Of a stretch of DNA of 64,000 bases, positions 46,065 to 54,421 are shown piece after piece. The stretch's first letter is position 1. Each line of letters starts with the position of its first letter. Source of the stretch: Tolypothrix sp. FACHB-123. GTDB lineage: Bacteria > Cyanobacteriota > Cyanobacteriia > Cyanobacteriales > Nostocaceae. Location of the stretch: the NCBI RefSeq assembly GCF_014697075.1, contig NZ_JACJRE010000011.1, positions 1 through 64,000 of the forward strand, given 5' to 3'. The notes below the pieces were generated by a model. That model saw only the letters and a program-made list of their open reading frames with translations, did not search any database and had not been told where the DNA came from. The position numbers and the translations under genes are program-made.

Positions 46065-46919
46065 TTATCCTTGGCTGGCGTTACTAGAGGGTGGCATAAT
46101 GACTTTTTTAGCTAACCCTAAAGTTTTCAGCGCTTGGATACTCCACCAAGTAATATCGATTTCCCACCAAGCAAATCCTGATTTGGCTACATGAGGGTAA
46201 GTATGATGGTTGTTGTGCCATCCTTCGCCATAAGTTACCAAGGATACCCACCAAAGATTGCGCGAATCATCTGTATGATCGAAGGTACGATAGCCCCATT
46301 TGTGAGTTGCTGAGTTGACAAACCAAGTGGAGTGCCATAATAAGACGGCGCGGACAAACATCCCATAGATTACGAAAGACCAACCGCCTAAAGCATATAA
46401 CAACACACCCAAGGGTATTTGCAATAGCAGGAAGTAGCGATCTAACCAACGGTAATATGGTTGACGGGCTAAATCTGGGGCATATTTTTGATAAACTTCC
46501 GCATCAAAAAATTCTGCACGGGGGTAAAAAATCCATAACATGTGACTCCACCAAAACCCTTTTGTGGCAGAGTAAGGATCTAAGTTGATATCTTCAGTAT
46601 GGGCGTGATGCTGACGATGTCCACCTACCCAGAAAATCGGCCCGCCTTGTAATGCTAAAGCGCCAATTGTAGCGATCGCATATTCTAACCACTTCGGTAC
46701 TTGGAAACTCCGATGGCTCAACAGTCGGTGATATCCCAAACAAATCCCAATGCTTCCGAATAACCAGTGCAAAAACAGCAGTAAACCTAATGCTGACCAA
46801 GAGAAAAACCAAGGAGCTAAGAGCGCTAACAGATGAACTGTACCAAAAAACAATACGTTCGTCCAACTGAGCTTTGACGTTCCTTGTTCAGGGGTAAACG
46901 TCAGAGATTTTGCAGTCAT
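46065..46919 (-). CDS. desC: acyl-lipid/acyl-CoA delta-9 fatty acid desaturase
   Basis: A 284-residue membrane protein with the three histidine boxes of di-iron desaturases: HRLLSHRSF (about residues 64-72), HRQHHAHTE (101-109) and HNNHHTYPH (237-245). Four membrane segments surround them. Cyanobacterial DesC puts the first double bond into stearate of membrane lipids using ferredoxin; which DesC paralogue this is was not determined. The divergent TetR-type gene at 47103, 183 bases away, could regulate it. Length is as expected for the family. Confidence 0.88.
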   Translation of the reverse strand: MTAKSLTFTPEQGTSKLSWTNVLFFGTVHLLALLAPWFFSWSALGLLLFLHWLFGSIGICLGYHRLLSHRSFQVPKWLEYAIATIGALALQGGPIFWVGGHRQHHAHTEDINLDPYSATKGFWWSHMLWIFYPRAEFFDAEVYQKYAPDLARQPYYRWLDRYFLLLQIPLGVLLYALGGWSFVIYGMFVRAVLLWHSTWFVNSATHKWGYRTFDHTDDSRNLWWVSLVTYGEGWHNNHHTYPHVAKSGFAWWEIDITWWSIQALKTLGLAKKVIMPPSSNASQG

Positions 46920-47072
46920 AAAAATTCCTGTTGATGATTAATTAAGCGATCTGCTTTTTGCGGATGTACTCTTGCATTGGTGACAAGGGAATTACCCGTT
47001 CTGTATAAAGTGGTTACAGTAAAGTAGAGCAAGTATCACTTACATTTGTATCTTAACAACTTCCTTCCTTAT

Positions 47073-47091
47073 ATGCAAGCGTTACTTGCAT
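47073..47091. promoter_or_regulatory. ATGCAAG-CGTTA-CTTGCAT dyad between the desaturase and the TetR-like gene
   Basis: A perfect 7-bp inverted repeat with a 5-base spacer, 11 bases before the preferred TetR-like start codon. Another CTTGCAT half-site stands near 46972. Its placement in a divergent region next to a TetR gene makes an autoregulatory operator likely. Confidence 0.5.
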
Positions 47092-47102
47092 TATTGATTT
47101 TT

Positions 47103-48332
47103 ATGGCATCTCCCACCCATTCAGCTCGTCAACGTCTGATTCAAGCAGCGCTGGAACTATTTACGGCGCAAGGAGTCAGCAGTACTACGACTCGCCAAAT
47201 TGCCGAAAGAGCAGAAGTGAACGAAGTCACATTATTTCGCCACTTTGGCAATAAACATGGACTGCTGTTAGCTGTTTTGGAAGAATCTGCGGCTTTTAAA
47301 AATTTAGGAGAATCCTTGGTACGTCGCGCCAGCCCCCCAGGTAGCGTTTATCAAGCTCTCAAAGATTATGCAAGTGATAGCTTGCTTGCACTAGAGCGAG
47401 TACCAGAGTTTGTCAGATCTGTAGTTGGTGAAGCGGATCAATACCCTGCGGAAAACCGCCGTGCTTTGGGAAGGGGTTTAACCGAAGCTAACCGCTATGT
47501 TGCTCAATACTTAGCTACGGTAATTCAGCAAGGACATTTAAATACCTATCTACCGGCAGAAAAATTAGCCAGTTTGCTGAATGGGATGCTGTTAGGCTAC
47601 GCCGTTATTGAATTTACGAGTGAATTCCACGAACTCTGGGAAGATAGAGATGATTTTTTAGAGAACTTGGTGGAATTGTTTTTACGTGGTGCGATGTCAC
47701 CTTCACCAGAATTAGCAATTAATCATGCTGTAGAACATGATGTCAGCATAGAGGTGGCTGATTTACCTGCGGCTTTAGTCCACGAAATTTTGCGCAAAGC
47801 TAGGAGATTAGGACTACAAGATTCTGCTTTGGCTTATATATTATTTGCTGCTGGCTTATTCCCTACAGAAATAGTTAACTTACAGCGATCGCATCAAGTC
47901 TACGACGATCAAGGGCATTTTTTGCAAATTACCACTCCTGGTTTAGCCCGCCAAGTGCCTGTAAATCAATGGATTTTAGGGAAACAGTATGGCTCTTATA
48001 CAAACAATCCCCTAACTAAATGGCTGAAAAGTCGTAAAGATAATCAAACGGCGATGTTTCTCAACAGTGTAGGCGAAGAAATTTCCGAGTCAGAAATTAA
48101 CAGTCGTTGGGAAATCTGGACTGAAGGAATGTTAACACCCCAAGGACAACCACCAGCGATCGCCCAAGCACAACACACCTGGCGCGTAGAAATGTTAATG
48201 CGCGGAATCACCTTAGAGAACTTAAGCATCCTCACTGGTTGCGATCGCACTCAATTACAACCCTACGCCCGCAGATCCAAAGAAAAAGCCGCATTAGAGC
48301 AAGCTACCCGGTTGGATCATAAACCGAATTGA
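47103..48332 (+). CDS. TetR-type regulator fused to a degenerate tyrosine-recombinase-like domain
   Basis: From MASPTHSARQRLIQ the product has 409 residues. Residues 8-55 form a TetR helix-turn-helix (LFTAQGVSSTTTRQIAERAEVNEVTLFRHFGNK in pieces). The ligand-type helical domain follows to about 190. Residues about 225-400 look like a tyrosine recombinase catalytic domain: SALAYILFAAGLFPTEIVNL, QVPVNQWILG, and AQHTWRVEMLMRG...LSILTG...PYARR. The box I Arg, the box II Arg and the second His are missing; only the first His and a Tyr remain, so catalysis is not expected. Typical TetR proteins have about 200 residues. The upstream dyad argues for the ATG at 47103 over ATG 47073 or TTG 47046. Confidence 0.8.
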   Translation: MASPTHSARQRLIQAALELFTAQGVSSTTTRQIAERAEVNEVTLFRHFGNKHGLLLAVLEESAAFKNLGESLVRRASPPGSVYQALKDYASDSLLALERVPEFVRSVVGEADQYPAENRRALGRGLTEANRYVAQYLATVIQQGHLNTYLPAEKLASLLNGMLLGYAVIEFTSEFHELWEDRDDFLENLVELFLRGAMSPSPELAINHAVEHDVSIEVADLPAALVHEILRKARRLGLQDSALAYILFAAGLFPTEIVNLQRSHQVYDDQGHFLQITTPGLARQVPVNQWILGKQYGSYTNNPLTKWLKSRKDNQTAMFLNSVGEEISESEINSRWEIWTEGMLTPQGQPPAIAQAQHTWRVEMLMRGITLENLSILTGCDRTQLQPYARRSKEKAALEQATRLDHKPN

Positions 48333-48498
48333 GGAGGCAGTGGTTCGGCTTCGCTCACCACCCGGTAGGAGGTAGAAAGAAGTAGAGGAAGACAAGGGAA
48401 GGGAGACAAGGGTGACAACTGACAACTGACTATTGACTAATGACCCTTGACCATTGACGATAGTTCATTAATTTATGCTTTGAAAAAGTTCCTCTCTT

Positions 48499-49854
48499 AT
48501 GCCTTGTTCTGCCACTTTAAATCAACTGGTTGAAATTCTTTTAGCACAGCCTGTAAACTTATCAGCCGCAGCTTTAGCACAATTGGGTAGCGGTATCCAA
48601 ACAGACACTCGTATCCTCAAGCCAGGTGAGGTGTTTGTGGCTTTGCGAGGGGAAAAGTTTGATGGACATGAGTTTGTTTCAGCTGCTATTGCTAAAGGTG
48701 CGATCGCAGCTATTGTTGATTTTGAATATGAAAATCCTGGATTACCAGTATTACAAGTAAAAAATACTCTTGAGGCTTATCAAAAAATTGCCCGTTGGTG
48801 GCGCGATCGCTTTAACATCCCGGTAATTGGGGTTACTGGTTCTGTCGGTAAAACTACTACTAAAGAACTGATCGCCGCAGTTTTAGCCACTCAAGGACGA
48901 GTCCATAAAACTTACGGAAATTACAATAACGAAATCGGTGTCCCCAAAACTCTTTTAGAACTCAGCCCAGAGCATGATTTCGCTGTGATTGAAATGGCAA
49001 TGCGGGGTAAGGGACAAATTGCTGAACTCACCCACATCGCGAATCCCACCATCGGTGTCATTACTAACGTCGGGACGGCACATATTGAATTACTTGGTTC
49101 GGAAGCAGCGATCGCTGAAGCTAAATGTGAGTTATTAGCCGAAATGCCCAAAGATAGCGTCGCTATTCTCAATCACGATCATCCCCTATTAATGTCCACC
49201 GCCGCTCAAATTTGGCAAGGACAAGTCATCACTTACGGCTTATCTGGTGGCGATCTTCAAGGACAGGTAATGGATAACCAAACTGTAACAGTAGGCGGAA
49301 TGCAGCTACCCCTACCTTTACCCGGTCGTCATAATGCCACAAATTTCTTAGCCGCTTTGGCGGTTGCTCAGGTTGTGGGTATTGATTGGACTACCTTGCA
49401 ATCTGGTGTTAAGGTTGACATGCCTACCGGGCGATCGCAGCGTTTTGCTTTACCCAATGATGTAGTAATCTTAGATGAAACATACAATGCCGCACCGGAA
49501 GCTATGCTTGCAGCCTTGCAATTATTAGCAGATACACCAGGAAAGCGAAAAATTGCGGTGCTAGGAGCCATGAAAGAATTAGGAGAGCGATCGCCGCAAT
49601 TGCACCAGCGAGTTGGCGAAACGGTACAGAAATTGCAATTAGATGGGTTATTAGTGTTGGTAGATGGCACTGATGCCGAAGCGATCGCTAAAAGTGCCCC
49701 AGCTATCCCCTCAGAATGCTTTGCCACCCATGCAGAACTAGTGGCGAGATTAAAGACATTTGTGCAAGCAGGCGATCGTTTATTGTTCAAAGCTGCCCAT
49801 TCCGTGGGATTGGATCAAGTTGTTAACCAGTTACGTGCGGAATTCGCTAACTGA
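48499..49854 (+). CDS. murF: UDP-N-acetylmuramoyl-tripeptide--D-alanyl-D-alanine ligase
   Basis: The 451-residue product carries IQTDTRILKPGEVFVALRGE in the N-terminal domain, the P-loop VIGVTGSVGKTTTKELIAAVL at about residues 110-130, KTYGNYNNEIGVP, LGAMKELGERS and a final DRLLFKAAHSVGLDQVV. MurF joins D-Ala-D-Ala to the UDP-MurNAc-tripeptide, the last cytoplasmic step of the peptidoglycan precursor. Length is normal. It is on the plus strand alone, downstream of a heptamer-rich gap. Confidence 0.95.
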   Translation: MPCSATLNQLVEILLAQPVNLSAAALAQLGSGIQTDTRILKPGEVFVALRGEKFDGHEFVSAAIAKGAIAAIVDFEYENPGLPVLQVKNTLEAYQKIARWWRDRFNIPVIGVTGSVGKTTTKELIAAVLATQGRVHKTYGNYNNEIGVPKTLLELSPEHDFAVIEMAMRGKGQIAELTHIANPTIGVITNVGTAHIELLGSEAAIAEAKCELLAEMPKDSVAILNHDHPLLMSTAAQIWQGQVITYGLSGGDLQGQVMDNQTVTVGGMQLPLPLPGRHNATNFLAALAVAQVVGIDWTTLQSGVKVDMPTGRSQRFALPNDVVILDETYNAAPEAMLAALQLLADTPGKRKIAVLGAMKELGERSPQLHQRVGETVQKLQLDGLLVLVDGTDAEAIAKSAPAIPSECFATHAELVARLKTFVQAGDRLLFKAAHSVGLDQVVNQLRAEFAN

Positions 49855-49977
49855 GATTTGTAGTCACCAACAATGGGTTATAGGTAATGAAAAATTGCTA
49901 ATGACTAAAGGTGCAAATTAGTCATTAGCTTTTTACTTGTAATTTGTTATCTCTATTTTTTCTCTGGACAAAATTAA

Positions 49978-50050
49978 ACCGTATACTATCCCTGTGTGAA
50001 AGTATACGGTGTGATTAATGTTATACTTGATAAAATACTGTTAACAGTAT
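49978..50050. terminator. two palindromes between convergent genes
   Basis: ACCGTATACT...AGTATACGGT (49978-50010) is a perfect 10-bp dyad with a 13-base loop; ATACTGTTAACAGTAT (50035-50050) is a perfect 16-bp palindrome. They lie between the ends of murF and the convergent zinc-ribbon gene. They are AT-rich for terminators and without a U-tract; a bidirectional RNA-end signal or a protein site are both possible. Confidence 0.4.
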
Positions 50051-50080
50051 ATAATAATGCACTTCAGCAGGCATTATTAC

Positions 50081-50458
50081 TTACTGAAGTTTTTCATTCA
50101 AGTTTTCTGTTATGGGAGTTATTTGCTGTTCGTAGTTTGTGTTTTGTTGGGTAACAGCGATCGTGCCCAAGAGCATCATACTTCCCACAGCAAGAGCGAT
50201 CGCCGGACGCTTCAGGAAGAGGAAATCTCGAACCAGCCTAGCTAAAGGACTGCTTTGACGACGCAGTTCGGCAGAAATCATCATTTGCTTAATAGTAAAT
50301 GGATCGCGGACGTAATGACCGCTGGGACAAACTACAAGTTTTTCTTGGCAATATGGACAACTAAATAAGCCAATGCACGACTTTAGTGGTTTAGGCGTGG
50401 CATTTCTTTGGCAAATTGGGCAAGTAACATAATGATTATCAAATATGTGTGTATTCAT
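50081..50458 (-). CDS. small protein with zinc-ribbon motifs and one membrane helix
   Basis: The 125-residue product has two CxxC pairs at the N-terminus (CPICQRN and CPYCQEKLVVCPSGHY), a typical zinc ribbon, then a charged middle segment and a hydrophobic helix (PAIALAVGSMMLLGTIAVT, about residues 85-103) near the C-terminus. It probably sits in the membrane with the ribbon in the cytoplasm. I recall similar small proteins in cyanobacteria without known function. Another zinc-ribbon membrane protein is encoded at 56546 but with the reverse domain order. Confidence 0.75.
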   Translation of the reverse strand: MNTHIFDNHYVTCPICQRNATPKPLKSCIGLFSCPYCQEKLVVCPSGHYVRDPFTIKQMMISAELRRQSSPLARLVRDFLFLKRPAIALAVGSMMLLGTIAVTQQNTNYEQQITPITENLNEKLQ

Positions 50459-50942
50459 CTAATTTATCCGCCTAGTCCCTTGACTCGCTCTCTAAACAAT
50501 AGCTATAGTAAATTCCCGCTTAACACTTAATAGACTCACCTGTGTGGTCTAGCATTAGTTTTTAATTACACATACAGTTTTGTTTTACTCAGGTTAGTTC
50601 GATGACAGCAACACGAGTATAGCTAGATTTAGCAAAGGATGACTCTAGTGTGATTGTTTGCCTAGAAGTACAAGCATCACGACTACCCATACTGTATGCG
50701 CTTTCCAGTGTTGGACTTTATACTAAATTACACTTGATCGCTGCTGGTTTACCATTAACTATAATAATTCTCTCCCATTTAATCATTCTCCCCATCAAAA
50801 TTTTGCACAGTGGAATTTTTTTTAACTGAAACTTTGCAAATCTGGCCAATCTAGCATACTTGTCTGGTTGCTAAATCATGGCTCACAATGAGAAGTAACG
50901 GATAAAAATTTAAATTTTTTCTTACATTTACCTCGCCTCTCA
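50459..50942. other. region upstream of the chloride channel gene
   Basis: About 480 AT-rich bases, containing promoters for the divergent flanking genes. No repeat or strong hairpin was seen. Confidence 0.4.
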
Positions 50943-52826
50943 ATGACTCTCTTGCCGCCCAAAGAACTGAGGAAGGTGACGGAACCACCTGCTTTTCCTT
51001 CTCTTTCCACTCGCTTAGCTCGCTTAATTAACCGTTTTCAACCATCTTTAGAAACCGTTGTGCTGCTTTTAGCCATATTAATTGGCGGTGGTACGGGTAT
51101 GGGTGTAGTTACTTTTCATTATTTAATCCAGCTGATTCACGATCTGATGCTGGAAGATTTAATGGGCGTGATTGGTGTCTGGGGTGCATGGACTTTAGCC
51201 TGCGTTCCTATTTTCGGTGGCTTAATTGTGGGATTAATGCGCTGGCGCACCCAAGACTTTGGCCCTGGACTAGCTTCTTTAATTGCTGCTTCTCAGGGTA
51301 AAGAAATTAAGCAGCCACTGCGCCCAGTCACGAAGATGTTAGCAGCTTCGGTGTCTTTGGGAAGTGGTGCTTCTTTGGGGCCAGAAGGGCCTAGTGTCGA
51401 AATTGGTGCCAATTTCGGGATGTTGTTGTCTTTGGTGCTGCAAGTATCTCAAGAACAACAGCGGTTGCTTTTAGGTGCAGGTGCGGCGGCGGGATTAGCA
51501 GCAGGCTTTAATGCGCCCATCGCAGGGGTGTTTTTTGCCCTAGAGGTGGTAATGGGAGTTACTTCTTTTGCGACTTCGGCGGTGAGTGTAGTGCTATTAG
51601 CAGCTGTAGTTGCAGCGTTAATTGCGCAAATTGGTTTGGGTGCACAACCTGCTTTTGCGTTACCTGTATATCAAGTCCGCAGTCCTTTAGAATTGCCAAT
51701 TTATTTGGGATTAGGCTTAGGTGCGAGTTTAGTGGCTCTTACTTATAAAGAGTCAATTCGCTTAGCGAAAGCCTGCTTTGCTGGACAAGTTCCTGTTTTG
51801 GCATTTTTGGGGCGAATTCCTAAGTATATCCATCCAATTATTGGCGGTGCGATCGTTGGTGTAACAGCTTTATATTATCCGCAGATTTTGGGTATTGGTT
51901 ATGGCACTGTACAAGCCATGCTGCAAGATGTGGAGTTTTCTTTGCCCTTGCTGGTTGTACTGTTACTGCTCAAACTGCTAATGACGGCGATTAGTAGTGG
52001 TAGTGGTTTTGTTGGCGGGTTGTTTGCACCAGCAATGTTTTTAGGTGCTTCTTTTGGTTCCGCTTATGCAAAAATCGTTGCTTTAATTTCTCCAAGCATT
52101 GGCGCACAAATGGCGGCTCCCCCGGCTTATGCAATGGTAGGAATGGCAGCAGTTTTGGCGGCTAGTGTCAGAGCACCGCTAACAGCAATTATCATGCTCT
52201 TTGAACTAACCCGCGATTACCGCATTGTTTTACCTTTAATGGCGGCAGTGGGTTTAAGTGTTTGGTTGATAGAACGAATTAAGCCAAACTCTAATTCTAA
52301 TTCTAATCTGCAACAGATTGGGCTTTCGGAATTAAAAGATGAGAAGACAGAGATGTTGCAGCGAATTTTAGTAAAAGATGCAATACTAACTTGTCCAAAA
52401 AAATTAGCGGCAACAATAGGGGTGTTAGAAGCAGCTAAGGAAATGATCCGCGATCGCTGCCATAATGCTTTAGTAATTAATGAAGCCGAGCAATTAGTAG
52501 GGATTATTTCATTAGAAGATATTAACCGCACTCTTCGCTTGGGGCAAAACTATCAGAATTTACCCATCGAAATCCATAGCGATCTAGCCGGCAAATCTCT
52601 GCTAGATATTTGCACCACAGAAATTCTTTATGCTTGGATGGATGAACCCTTATCTGAAGCTTTAGACCGCATGGCACTTAGAGGTTTACATCAATTACCT
52701 GTGGTAGAACGAGACAACCATGAGCGCATTTTAGGCCTGCTTGAGAAGGAACAAATTGCATTGACTTGTAGTTTAGCAGTAACAAATCAGGCAATTCACC
52801 AGTATCTATCCATGCAACTTTTATAA
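50943..52826 (+). CDS. CLC-type chloride channel/transporter with CBS domains
   Basis: The 627-residue product is a CLC membrane protein: GSGASLGPEGPSVEIGANFG (residues about 138-157, with the gating Glu of the GxEGP motif), GAGAAAGLAAGFNAPIAG, and SGSGFVGGLFAPAMFLGASFGSAY. Two CBS domains occupy residues about 470-615 (MLQRILVKDAILTCPKK, CHNALVINEAEQLVGIISLED, LHQLPVVERD). CLC proteins move Cl- or exchange it for H+; some carry F- or nitrate. CBS domains usually bind adenine nucleotides. The proton Glu was not located with certainty. The gene stands alone. Confidence 0.87.
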   Translation: MTLLPPKELRKVTEPPAFPSLSTRLARLINRFQPSLETVVLLLAILIGGGTGMGVVTFHYLIQLIHDLMLEDLMGVIGVWGAWTLACVPIFGGLIVGLMRWRTQDFGPGLASLIAASQGKEIKQPLRPVTKMLAASVSLGSGASLGPEGPSVEIGANFGMLLSLVLQVSQEQQRLLLGAGAAAGLAAGFNAPIAGVFFALEVVMGVTSFATSAVSVVLLAAVVAALIAQIGLGAQPAFALPVYQVRSPLELPIYLGLGLGASLVALTYKESIRLAKACFAGQVPVLAFLGRIPKYIHPIIGGAIVGVTALYYPQILGIGYGTVQAMLQDVEFSLPLLVVLLLLKLLMTAISSGSGFVGGLFAPAMFLGASFGSAYAKIVALISPSIGAQMAAPPAYAMVGMAAVLAASVRAPLTAIIMLFELTRDYRIVLPLMAAVGLSVWLIERIKPNSNSNSNLQQIGLSELKDEKTEMLQRILVKDAILTCPKKLAATIGVLEAAKEMIRDRCHNALVINEAEQLVGIISLEDINRTLRLGQNYQNLPIEIHSDLAGKSLLDICTTEILYAWMDEPLSEALDRMALRGLHQLPVVERDNHERILGLLEKEQIALTCSLAVTNQAIHQYLSMQLL

Positions 52827-52839
52827 AGATGTGGTTACT

Positions 52840-52958
52840 AGTCATTAGTCAATGGTCAATAGCCAACAGTCAACGGTCAATGGTCAAGCTATTGTTAACT
52901 CTAGACTATGGACTTTGAACTTTTGACTATGGACTATGGACGCTTGACTTTTGACTAT
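52840..52958. repeat. heptamer STRR block
   Basis: Tandem degenerate heptamers of the GTCAATG/GTCAACG and TTGACTA types, with some GGACTATG. It lies between the ends of the convergent CLC and cyAbrB genes. Confidence 0.6.
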
Positions 52959-52961
52959 TTA

Positions 52962-53375
52962 TTAAGCTGTGGCTTCTATATCTTCAGCATCTTCTCTATC
53001 TTCTGGATCTACTTGCCGCAGACGAATGTGCTTTTTACCTAAAGTGATGAGAAACTCATCTCCTGGTTTGAGATTCATCTGTTTTGTATAAGCCGAACCT
53101 ATCAGCAAGTTGCCGTTCGATTGCACACTAATTCTATAGCTGGCACTCCGTCCACCACGCCCATTAGCACTAGGTGTACTGTCTAATTGAATGCCTTCAG
53201 CATCAATTAAGGCGTTTAAGAACTTCATCATATTGACGCGCTCTATACCATTTTTAGTAACGGTATAGTAGCCGCACTTCTTAGCTTTCTCTTCTTTGCT
53301 CTCGTTCTCTAGCTCTTTGACTTTTCTGAGCAGATCTTCACCGACTAGTGGTTCAATTTTTTTCTGTTTAGCCAT
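52962..53375 (-). CDS. cyanobacterial AbrB-like transcriptional regulator (cyAbrB)
   Basis: The 137-residue product reads MAKQKKIEPLVGEDLLRK, then CGYYTVTKNGIERVNMMKFLNALIDAEG, and a C-terminal AbrB-like beta domain (SYRISVQSNGNLLIGSAYTK, LKPGDEFLITLGKKHIRLRQV). This order, with the DNA-binding beta domain at the C-terminus, is that of the cyanobacterial AbrB proteins (CalA/CalB), which control carbon, nitrogen and redox genes. Which of the two it is was not decided. The ATG at 53375 is used; an in-frame TTG precedes it. It ends next to heptamer repeats. Confidence 0.85.
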   Translation of the reverse strand: MAKQKKIEPLVGEDLLRKVKELENESKEEKAKKCGYYTVTKNGIERVNMMKFLNALIDAEGIQLDSTPSANGRGGRSASYRISVQSNGNLLIGSAYTKQMNLKPGDEFLITLGKKHIRLRQVDPEDREDAEDIEATA

Positions 53376-53834
53376 CAACTTAGGTCGAAAACGAATGTTT
53401 CAAGTCTTTGAATCGATTTTATTTTAGCTGACATTGAGCTAGTAGGAACAAAATCCTTTAGTTTTTATTTCAGCCTTGCCAAGTATATTACATTCATTGG
53501 CAGAATTGTTACTAGATTTTCAATATTGTCACGACAATCTATTCTGTAGAATGCGAGCAATAGTGATAACTATATAGATGTTGTGAATTACTGCTAGACT
53601 ATACTTGTTTAAGTTTTCTAAAGTAGCGCGAGAAAAGTTGTCTAGTTGCTGATATGGAAAATTGGGGTAGAGAATGATAAGCAAAACTGATCCTTAGTTG
53701 CTAAGGGAGGGTTTTGCAAAATATCCATTTGGTAATGAGAGATATTGGTTAAACCCACCCGTACATGAGTGCAAAGTCCAAAGTTTTTTGACCATTGAGC
53801 ATTGACTATCGACTAATTAACAAAGCTGCGAAGA
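53376..53834. other. divergent promoter region of cyAbrB and Rrf2 genes
   Basis: About 460 bases with no recognisable gene. Heptamer-like GACCATTGAGCATTGACTA lies at 53790-53820 just before the Rrf2 start. No clear dyad. Confidence 0.4.
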
Positions 53835-54278
53835 ATGAAACTAACAACGAGAGGACAATACAGTGTAAAGGCCTTGCTAGATTTAAGTTTACAGCCAAAG
53901 TATGGCCCTGTATCTGTCAGAGCAATTGCCAATCGCCAAGATATTCCTGCTCCTTACCTAGAAAAATTATTAATAGAAATGCGTCGAGCTGGATTGGTAA
54001 AATCAATTCGTGGTAGTGTTGGTGGCTACCAATTGGCACGAGAACCTGTAAAAATCTCTATAGGACAAATTTTAGAGTCAGTGGGTGAAACGATCGCTTA
54101 TTTACCCGATCGGGCCCCAAAATCAGCACAAGCTGAAGATTGGGTAACATTTACACTTTGGCAAAGACTCAACCAAAAATTAAAAGAAGCTATATACAGT
54201 ATTACCTTAGCCGATCTCTATTACGATGCTCGGAGTTGGCAGGCTTCATTGGGAGAAGAAGCAAATTTTGTTGTTTAG
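53835..54278 (+). CDS. Rrf2-family transcriptional regulator lacking cysteines
   Basis: The 147-residue product has the Rrf2 winged helix: MKLTTRGQYSVKALLDLSLQ, VSVRAIANRQDIPAPYLEKLL and MRRAGLVKSIRGSVGGYQLAR. The wing and dimerisation helix follow (ISIGQILESVGETI). IscR-type members ligate a [2Fe-2S] cluster with three Cys; this protein has no cysteine at all, so it cannot bind that cluster in the known way. Its inducer is unknown. It lies upstream of cobD with a heptamer block between, so they may be separate units. Confidence 0.85.
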   Translation: MKLTTRGQYSVKALLDLSLQPKYGPVSVRAIANRQDIPAPYLEKLLIEMRRAGLVKSIRGSVGGYQLAREPVKISIGQILESVGETIAYLPDRAPKSAQAEDWVTFTLWQRLNQKLKEAIYSITLADLYYDARSWQASLGEEANFVV

Positions 54279-54421
54279 TCAAAAGTCCAAAGTCAAAAAA
54301 GTCAATAGTCAAAAGTCAGTCTACGGTTAAGAATTTCTTGACCACTGACCATTGACTAATAACCATTGACTAATAACCACTGACTAATAAAGATTGACTA
54401 ATGACCATTGACCATTGACTA
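54279..54421. repeat. heptamer STRR block reaching the cobD start
   Basis: About 20 degenerate heptamers of TTGACTA/TAATGAC/CCATTGA type run without a break from the Rrf2 stop to the cobD ATG. No ribosome site is visible in them. Confidence 0.7.

Noticed and set aside
50057-50245. A 62-codon plus-strand frame
   Set aside because: It is antisense to the zinc-ribbon protein and lacks any protein-like pattern.
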